Positions 57,635 through 64,000 of a DNA stretch of 64,000 nucleotides are shown in pieces. Position 1 is the first letter of the stretch. Each line of letters begins with the position of its first letter. The position numbers were made by a program, and so were the translations under genes. The DNA lies in the NCBI GenBank assembly GCA_036320915.1, contig JAXBDG010000013.1, positions 496,001 to 560,000 of the forward strand, in the 5' to 3' direction. Origin of the DNA: Linnemannia elongata (Eukaryota > Mortierellomycota > Mortierellomycetes > Mortierellales > Mortierellaceae). Below the pieces are notes generated by a model. The model ran no database searches and was not told where the DNA came from. It was given only the letters and a program-made list of their open reading frames with translations.

Positions 57635-58963
57635 TTACTTGATGAGAGGAAGGCCGGTATGTGTCCTAGCCTGGTAATCACGGTAAGCCTGACCAAAGAA
57701 ACGGACCAAGCACTGCTCTTCGTACTGGATGCGCTCCGAGAAGAAGTGGTGTAACACTCCTGCAAAGCCGACAATGCAGACGGGATTCATCATCATCAAC
57801 TGGGAGCCCAAGGCCCAGTAATAGAATCCGAAATAGGAAGGGTGCCTCAGAATGCTACGGTTGGGATGAGTGGATATAGCGAAAACGGAGGAATGTAATT
57901 AGTGAGAGCCGCAAGCGATAACTGCAATGCCATGGTTAAATTTACCGATGCCATGGTTTTTGATCGGCCTGCTCCAGGCACACTCCATCCCATGCCTATA
58001 TTTTTCTTCCTTGACAAGTAATTTACCTGTAGATGCCGTCGGTGACGAGAACATGATGCTCCTCCTTATAGAACTCGACGTGGTGCGAAAAGTTAGATTT
58101 GGCAGAGAACATGGCCAAGGTACGAGCCGCCTGACCAATGATCACCATGACCAGTCCGATCTTGTTCAGCAGACCCCAGGACTTGAGCTGTGGGAAGAAA
58201 TAGAGCTCGATCAGGAACTCTGTGATTCCCGCGGCTGTTGCTGTTGAGTATTCCGGGCTGTGGTTCAACAAAAATGCTAAGTGGGTGTTTTTGTAATGCA
58301 AGGAGAAGGGAAGGGAGGAGTGTGGCGAGTGTGAGTAAAAATAGTGGGGTAAAAGTAGAATTAATGTGTGATCTTTGGAGCTTGCACCTCCTTGAGTTTT
58401 TGTAGGTAATGAAACAACAAATAATTGCACCATGCGACCAAACCCCTTCTCGCTCGATCAGTCTTTTTTTTTTACAGCCTTTAGCGAATCAAACAAAGCA
58501 CAAAAAACTTACAATCGAGCTTAAGCTTTGTGGGGTTGAACAGTGCAATGGCAATATACTCCAACGAATGGAAGACCCCCAAAGCCGCAAGGAAAAGCCA
58601 GAACTGTGGGATCGAGGTACCAACCATGGTGGCCAGGATCACACTTGCTCCAAAGAGAGCGCCCAAGCCGAACCCATAAACGGCGATGTTTTGAGGAGAG
58701 TTTTGGCCGTCAAAGAGACGAAAGTCTGTGATTGAGACTGGAACGGGGGTTACAGGGCGGCGGTTGGAGTTGTAGTAGATGGTGTTATCGTTATCGTCGT
58801 CGCTGTTGTTGTTGTAGGCGGTGTTGAGGAGGTGACTGCGTGCCTGAGCACCGGCTCCTGGGGTGGTTGATGTTGGTGGACCCATGGAGGGCCGTGTGGA
58901 TGGAGGTGTGAATGAGGAAGTGGATGTTGTCTCCTCGTGAGTGGTGTCCTGACTATGGGCCAT
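57635..58963 (-). CDS. STE14: Protein-S-isoprenylcysteine O-methyltransferase (Ste14/ICMT)
   Basis: Exons 58963-58513, 58276-58027 and 57854-57635 give 306 residues. ICMT methylates the prenylated C-terminal cysteine of CaaX proteins (Ras, Rho, a-type pheromones) at the ER. The catalytic C-terminal part is clear: SHHVEFYKEEHHVLVTDGIYSILRHPSY region, with the RHPSYFGFYYWALGSQ motif, and the end HFFSERIQYEEQCLVRFFGQAYRDYQARTHTGLP (described in part). Several membrane helices precede it (VYGFGLGALFGASVILATMVG; FWLFLAALGVFHSLEYIAIAL). About 75 residues of Ser/Thr/Asn/Asp-rich sequence before the first helix are extra compared with yeast Ste14. The split arginine/serine codon at the last intron is in frame. 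Confidence 0.9.
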
Positions 58964-60526
58964 TGTGATCCTTTGAGTGAATTCTTGTTGAAGGTACCGA
59001 GTGTTGATGTCGAATGAGTCGAAGAGTGGATGAGAAAGAGAGAAGGAGAATGGAGAGAGATAAAACGACCAAAAAAAAAAATGAGCATTCATTGTTGGAT
59101 CGATCATTCTTTTTTTCTTTTCCACGAATACTCCCCCTTTGTCCTTGTCACCTTCTTACTATACATCTTTAATTTTTAATTGGCTGCAGCCCACGCTCCC
59201 TTTTTGAAGGTTTCACCTTCATTTTGCAACCACTTTTTTTTTTTATCTCACTCCTTCTTGCTCTAATTAAAATCAACGTTGCTTCGCTTTGCAAGATAAC
59301 CAACCGTTGTACTAAATTGCATTACGGCATCGACTGCAAGAAAAAAGCTTAAACGTTGCAACGTAGTCGTTGACATCGGCGCAATTTGTCTTCTTCCACT
59401 CTTTCATTTGGTCATTCCTAGACCACTCATTGGTTCTCTGTAAAGTCAACGTTAAAGACCAACGCTGTATGCGAAAGCACTATTTCTTCACATAATGTGG
59501 CAGATAGGAACCTGGTCTACCTCCTACAACACTAAGAATAGTCCAGTTTACCATTTTGCATTCAAGAGAAGTGCAAGTTAGCCTTCACAATACCCAAGGT
59601 GTCTTGCGCTCAATTCACACATTTCACCCATCAAAAGTCTGTTAGTCTCAACGATGAAAATAACTCCGTCAGAACTGCCACAAAGAAACCTCCCACACGC
59701 ACCAGGCTTTTTTATACTGATCCTCAAAAGCAAAACCAAGAAGCATTCAAGGCCATGAGGCAGCCAATACTCGAGAATAATACTCTGGGTGACGAGTCGA
59801 TCAGCTCTATTGGGCACGAATCCTAGCGATGCACTGCGCCACCTTTCAAAGCTTTCTAGTCTGAACATACCTGCCCTACTCAAATTTTCTTTTGGGGTAA
59901 TGCATAACAACATAAGAGCGAGTCAAACGAAAATGTCTTTGCATATGATGATGTCGAATTCTGCAGCGGAAGAAACAATATATGTTTGCAAAAGTACCAA
60001 CCAGGCACCTTATCTTTCTTTCCAGAAAACTACAAAACAAATAAAAACTCCCTCCCTTCCCAAGCAAGGCCTGTGGCGCAGGGGATCACATCATACCCGA
60101 TCTCGGCAAAAAAAAAAAAAAAAAAAAAATACACGCCGCCTTTTTTTTCATGCCCAGGCTCGCTCAACAACATCGATGGTGGCACCAATTGAGCCCCCTG
60201 TTCTGTCCTCACTTTGCATTATTTTTTTTCACACCGCGCAGTCAACTCCCATCCCCTGTCGTTGCCGAGAGTGGCAGTGAAGGCGGGGTGAGTGGTGGGC
60301 AGAATGGGTTGTTGGACGAATACTAACAAAACGGGAAATTAGCGTCCTTTCCACCTTACTTATTCATTCCATATTTGAAAAAAGAGATCTTCCCCCAAAG
60401 ACAATGGTTTACAGCACAGTAGCAGCAAACAAGTTGCGGTAGATAGTGTGAACAAGAGGTTTTATATTTGCGTCAACAAGAAAAGGTGTCTACTCCCCTA
60501 TCGACTACTACAATAACAACTGGCTA
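58964..60526. other. Intergenic spacer, STE14 promoter to 7-helix gene
   Basis: 1.56 kb, both neighbours on minus. No gene is supported. A20 run at 60110-60129 and T-runs. The short plus-strand frames (59599-59826, 59789-60280) lack recognisable motifs. Direct TTGACG/AACGTTG elements recur near 59270-59450, which may be chance. Confidence 0.55.
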
Positions 60527-61303
60527 TTACTTGGGCAACGTATCTCCCTTAGGGATCTTATCATGCTTATGCCCCAAGAAAATCGTCTGCAAATCAACGG
60601 CCAAAACCACCAAAGCCGCCAACTCCAACAAGGGCGAGAACACATAGAAAGCCCACAACGTCCCTTGCACTGCCGCATCCCCAAACGTGAAAACCACCTT
60701 ATAAACCAACGACACATTAAACAACACCGTCACCACAAGGCAGATCGTGAACGCGCGGCGGTATTCTGGGAACTTGGACCGGTAGACCCAGGAGCAGTAG
60801 AGGAAGACTAGTCCAAAGACCATCAATCCGATCACGGCCACCTTGCGCAGGGTGAGGGAGAGCTCGACTTGGTGAGGGTCCGTCATGGAGGAGAGGACAC
60901 CGCCGGCGATGATGAGTCCGATAATTGGCAAGAGGAACAACCGCGTATGGTCCACAAGCGTCCGTTCAAACATTCCTCTTGGCAACTCCCCAGCATGATG
61001 ACGGATCTTGGGTAAAATTGAATGGTACAACCGGGCAAGGATGAGGATGACAAAGATGGCGCCGACATTGAGGAGGGTGACCTCAGTGATATAGTAGGCA
61101 TACCATTTCGAAGACCCAACGACTAAGGATCCGGCGTCGACGTACGCACGAAGTCCGAAGGCGGCGATGCGGATAGCGCAGAGGAGGGAGCAGAAGAAGT
61201 AGATCCACCAGATGGAGCGGGCGAACCGGTAAGTGAACTGGAGGAAGAGGATGCCGTAGAGGGTTGCTGTTATGATCGATAGAATCTCGTCTGTGGATGC
61301 CAT
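60527..61303 (-). CDS. Seven-transmembrane-helix protein, family uncertain
   Basis: One exon, 258 residues. Seven hydrophobic helices can be counted: residues about 5-25, 31-50, 70-92, 122-139, 153-173, 184-206 and 217-240. They are separated by short loops, the longest between helices 3 and 4 (YHSILPKIRHHAGELPRG). The topology and size resemble the fungal RTA1-like and other small 7-TM lipid-stress or receptor-like families, but I see no diagnostic motif and do not assign one. The soluble tail is short and basic (GHKHDKIPKGDTLPK). The start at 61303 is just before the first helix, and a CT-rich tract (in sense) lies upstream. No signal peptide is needed given helix 1. Confidence 0.75.
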   Translation of the reverse strand: MASTDEILSIITATLYGILFLQFTYRFARSIWWIYFFCSLLCAIRIAAFGLRAYVDAGSLVVGSSKWYAYYITEVTLLNVGAIFVILILARLYHSILPKIRHHAGELPRGMFERTLVDHTRLFLLPIIGLIIAGGVLSSMTDPHQVELSLTLRKVAVIGLMVFGLVFLYCSWVYRSKFPEYRRAFTICLVVTVLFNVSLVYKVVFTFGDAAVQGTLWAFYVFSPLLELAALVVLAVDLQTIFLGHKHDKIPKGDTLPK

Positions 61304-61752
61304 CCTGGTTATGCTATGTGTGTGGGTGACTCCTGATTGGGGGTGGCGGTGGTTGCTGTGGTTGCTGGACTAATAGGGAGTGAAAGGGAGTTGGACTGAA
61401 AGACTGAGTAGAGAGGAAATGGTTATGTATTGGCGCAAGAGGAGCAAAAAGAAAAGAAGCGGTGATGATAAAAAGAAGAGAGGGGGAAGAAAGCCGCTTT
61501 ATAAAGGTCGAGGAAGACAGAAAAACAAGGAAACGGCTGTAATTGCTTAAGGACATTAGGGTTGGCGGCGTCGAGAAGTTTTGCCTTGGAGTACGACGAG
61601 TGAGCAAACATGTCAATCCACGCCGCTTTATTTAGTTTTGTCTAACCAACTTTTACTCAATTGGCTCCCCTTTCTCTCGTATCCTTCCCATATATTGGCA
61701 CATCCGCGTAAACATCCCTATTCAATATAGCAACCTCCTCTACACCACATCC
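61304..61752. promoter_or_regulatory. Upstream region of the 7-helix gene
   Basis: 449 bp. GA-rich on plus (61380-61510), so CT-rich in the minus-strand gene sense. Possibly shared with the putative small gene at 61753. Nothing else recognised. Confidence 0.5.
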
Positions 61753-62380
61753 ATGACTTCTTCTCAGGAACCAGACCAGGCCCATGTTACTCATCTCTTC
61801 CCTTTTGTTCAGAGCGTGGCGACCCAACCCTCCCTTCTTTCCTTCAACTCGCCATTCACACTACCAATGCTTCCCTATAGGTGAGTGAGTGAAAGAGTTT
61901 TAGTAAAAAACCTGTCAACGAAGGAAAGACCCATCCGCTTAAACCTCCCTCAGGCACACACATTTTGTTTTTTTGTTTCTCCGACTTCCCTCCCACCCCT
62001 TCCCCCTACAGACACTCCCTCCCTCCCTCCCTTCCTCCTTTCCTTTCGACCTTCCCCTCACTTCAGCCCACCCTCGACATCATTTTGCATCCAAAAAGAG
62101 AAACGAACAGTCCAGATGGACACGCACACTAGTCCCTCTCAGCCACACTCACGCACAAATACTTCTTGCCAAGCTTGACGTCGCCGCTCCGCCATCTACT
62201 TTTGAACCCAACCTGGATCTCCCTTCATCCCTTCCTCTTCTTCAATGGCGAGTGCCCTTTTTGTTCGAATCCCCGATAGTCCAAAAGGAACCCTTCCAAT
62301 CATCGAATTCTTGGCAAAAGTTGACCACTCAACTTCAGCCTCAAAAATATCTCTCCGCCTTTTTTTTTGAAAAAGAATAG
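61753..62380 (+). CDS. Putative small two-exon gene, hypothetical
   Basis: A possible gene with exons 61753-61880 and 62143-62380, 121 residues. Evidence: an ATG-started frame (MTSSQEPDQAHVTHLFPF) ends in a perfect donor AG/GTGAGT. After a very pyrimidine-rich stretch the acceptor CTCTCAG restores a frame reading ILLAKLDVAAPPSTFEPNL and QWRVPFLFESPIVQKEPF to a TAG. The intron is 262 nt. No family is recognised, and the last 20 residues look poor. Other acceptors (62022, 62068) are possible but give an early stop in one case. It could be a 5' UTR or a real fast-evolving protein. Confidence 0.3.
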
Positions 62381-62702
62381 AGGACGTTCATTTTTTAGTG
62401 CTCACTCTGCTAACTAGGCTTTTCTTGGCAAAGAAACGTAGGAGAAACTTCTTCAGTTGACCCTTCTCGAAGCTTGATCCCATCGACTTTTGGGCGACAG
62501 CCTTCAATTGGCGTTCATAGTTCTCATTATCGAGCGATAGACAATCATAGAAAGGAATGTTTGAAATAGATGAATATTTTATTATCCTGATACGATGGAT
62601 GAGGTTCCTGACAAATGAGTGAGTAGAGAAGAAAAGAAAGATAGAAAGTAAAATGAACACAAGGGGGAAAATATGGATGCACTGATGGAACAAGAATGAC
62701 AA
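62381..62702. other. Intergenic spacer, 3' UTR of the His/Gln-rich gene
   Basis: 322 bp, AT-rich. It probably holds the 3' UTR of the minus-strand gene ending at 62703. No gene seen. Confidence 0.6.
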
Positions 62703-64000
62703 TTAGGGCGCATTGGGACCGCGGTAACCGTGGTGACGCTGTTCCCGTTCTCGATCCATTCGTTCACGATCCCATGCTCCTCCATATGGTCCAGGGGCTC
62801 CTCCTGGAGCCTCGCCGCCACCCATCACAACACCTCGGAGATCGCCCTGACTACCACCATGGCTTCCTCCGCGACGATGACCGTAGGGTGCAGGCGCTGG
62901 TCCTCCAGGCATCATCCGCCCATAATCCATCGATCCGCCGTGCGAAGGGTGTGAATGATGACCCATTGGTGGCATGGGTCCTCCATGCGAAGGTGGCATC
63001 GGGCGTGACTCCATCATACGAGGGTCTTCAATATCCATAGCAGACGACTCCTTATAGTGCTCCTTGCGCTCCTTGTGTCCCATTGGTGCTTCCTCGTGGC
63101 GATCAGGAATATATCCTCCATAAACAGCAGGAGGAGGAGCACCATATCCTGACGAATGCATTCCAGGAATAGGACCGCTGGTAGAGCTAGGTCGGCTTTG
63201 GCTCATTCCAGCGCTTCCTCCTCGACTACCGCTGCCGCTCACATTGCTGCCCGAATAATGGTGGCCTGATGATTGCGATCCGGGAGGAGGGGCATGATGG
63301 TGAGGCATCGATTGGTGGTGGGGTGGCATATGGTGATGAGAAGGTTGTGGAGGTCCAGGGTGTTGACCGTGCTGAGGGTGGGATCCATGAGGTCCTTGAG
63401 AGTGGTGGTGGCCTGGGTGAGAGTGTGAATGCGAGTGCGAGTGGGGTGCTCCGTGCGACATGCTTCCGCTGTGCATATGACCGTGGGGGATCGGCTGTGT
63501 AGGAGGCAACTGTGATGAAGAGGGTGGAGGTGCTCCTTGGCTATAGTGCATCGACGAGCCATGCTGAGGGTATCCACCGTGGCTGCTTCCACTTCCCTGT
63601 GGAGGAGCACCGTAACGCATCATATCATCGCCTGGATACTGTGGGTGGTAATCTGGGCGGCTTGAGCTAGAACTGCTGCCGCCTGGGCGTCTCTGCATAT
63701 GCATTTGCATCTGATGTTGATGATGCTGGTGCTCGCGCTGCTCATGCTCCCTCTGCTCATGCTCGCGAATCATCTGAATATCTCTATGCTGTTGGTGCTC
63801 TCTGTGCATCTGATGCTCGCGCTGCTGGTGCTGCATCTGCATCTGCTGCTGATCACGGCCGAGGTGATGGTGAGATGGGGTACCCTGTTGAGGATGCGAA
63901 GGAGGGATCGACTGCCCATGAGGAGGTTGCTGAGACGAGTGCTGACCCTGTTGGGAATGAGGAGCCTGCTGTCCGTGATGAGACGGCTCGCGGTGGTGAG
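62703..64000 (-). CDS. His/Gln/Pro/Gly-rich protein, C-terminal part (5' end outside window)
   Basis: An open frame runs from the right edge of the window to TAA at 62703, with 432 codons visible and no intron. It is low complexity: Gln/His/Met/Arg/Glu repeats with a helical EHQQRE pattern (63690-63850), a SHSHSHSHP run with many HH pairs (63290-63480), then Gly/Pro/Met repeats, and a C-terminal basic stretch WDRERMDREREQRHHGYRG. Such tails occur in transcriptional regulators and RNA-binding proteins, but no domain is visible and no function is assigned. The body of the gene must lie beyond 64000. Confidence 0.75.
   Translation of the reverse strand, partial: HHREPSHHGQQAPHSQQGQHSSQQPPHGQSIPPSHPQQGTPSHHHLGRDQQQMQMQHQQREHQMHREHQQHRDIQMIREHEQREHEQREHQHHQHQMQMHMQRRPGGSSSSSSRPDYHPQYPGDDMMRYGAPPQGSGSSHGGYPQHGSSMHYSQGAPPPSSSQLPPTQPIPHGHMHSGSMSHGAPHSHSHSHSHPGHHHSQGPHGSHPQHGQHPGPPQPSHHHMPPHHQSMPHHHAPPPGSQSSGHHYSGSNVSGSGSRGGSAGMSQSRPSSTSGPIPGMHSSGYGAPPPAVYGGYIPDRHEEAPMGHKERKEHYKESSAMDIEDPRMMESRPMPPSHGGPMPPMGHHSHPSHGGSMDYGRMMPGGPAPAPYGHRRGGSHGGSQGDLRGVVMGGGEAPGGAPGPYGGAWDRERMDREREQRHHGYRGPNAP

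Noticed and set aside
1..64000. CRISPR array, prophage, secondary-metabolite cluster or toxin system
   Set aside because: No spaced direct repeats, phage genes, PKS/NRPS modules or toxin-like genes were seen; the content is eukaryotic housekeeping.

Overview
This window looks like nuclear DNA from an early-diverging filamentous fungus. A Mortierella-like member of Mucoromycota is my best guess. That is inferred from protein style, dense short introns, CT-rich promoters and homopolymer-rich spacers; no rRNA or marker gene settles it. About 18 protein genes can be supported, nearly all split by short GT-AG introns. I rebuilt exon joins by hand from splice signals, reading frame and family knowledge, and every gene model given closes in frame. 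No tRNA, rRNA, CRISPR array or intact transposon was seen. 

Layout. 1-1734 is the 3' part of a VPS10/sortilin sorting receptor (+). 1962-3206 is a glutathione S-transferase (-). 4107-7369 is a PX-BAR sorting nexin of the Snx4/Atg24 type (-). 9799-17608 is a 1,989-residue kinesin of the kinesin-4 type (+). 17609-22728 is a gene-poor, AT-rich island with only coding-like fragments. 22729-26856 is an RNA-dependent RNA polymerase of the RNA-silencing family (-), with a divergent Mediator subunit Med20 at 27660-28933 (+). 29170-31122 is the Sgt2 co-chaperone (-), 31347-34369 a cyclin (-), 35553-37484 Tim50 (-) and 37681-41008 the dynamin Vps1 (-). 41687-43518 is a LARGE-like GT49 glycosyltransferase (+). 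43733-45340 is a Pep12/syntaxin-like Qa-SNARE (-), divergent from GARP subunit Vps54 at 45982-50623 (+). 50769-52683 is ribosomal protein eS1 (+), 52868-55264 a PPR protein (-), 55582-57411 cyclin H (+), 57635-58963 isoprenylcysteine methyltransferase (-), and 60527-61303 a seven-helix membrane protein (-). 61753-62380 is a doubtful small gene (+), and 62703-64000 the C-terminal part of a His/Gln/Pro-rich protein (-). 

How the genes relate. Five genes act on one route, endosome to trans-Golgi/vacuole sorting: VPS10 receptor, Snx4, Vps1, the endosomal SNARE and Vps54. The SNARE and the Vps54 tether share a 641-bp divergent promoter. The rest are housekeeping genes (transcription, translation, import, cell cycle) plus one RNA-silencing polymerase. 

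Most unusual sequence features: a 7-nt microexon inside the RdRP active-site motif; a GST intron with T43 next to its donor and A47 next to its acceptor in the sense strand; a GC-AG intron in Vps1; a 112-residue insertion inside the kinesin motor domain; a collagen-like Gly-rich insert in Med20; and CT-rich tracts on the coding strand upstream of many start codons. I found no convincing wholly new system.
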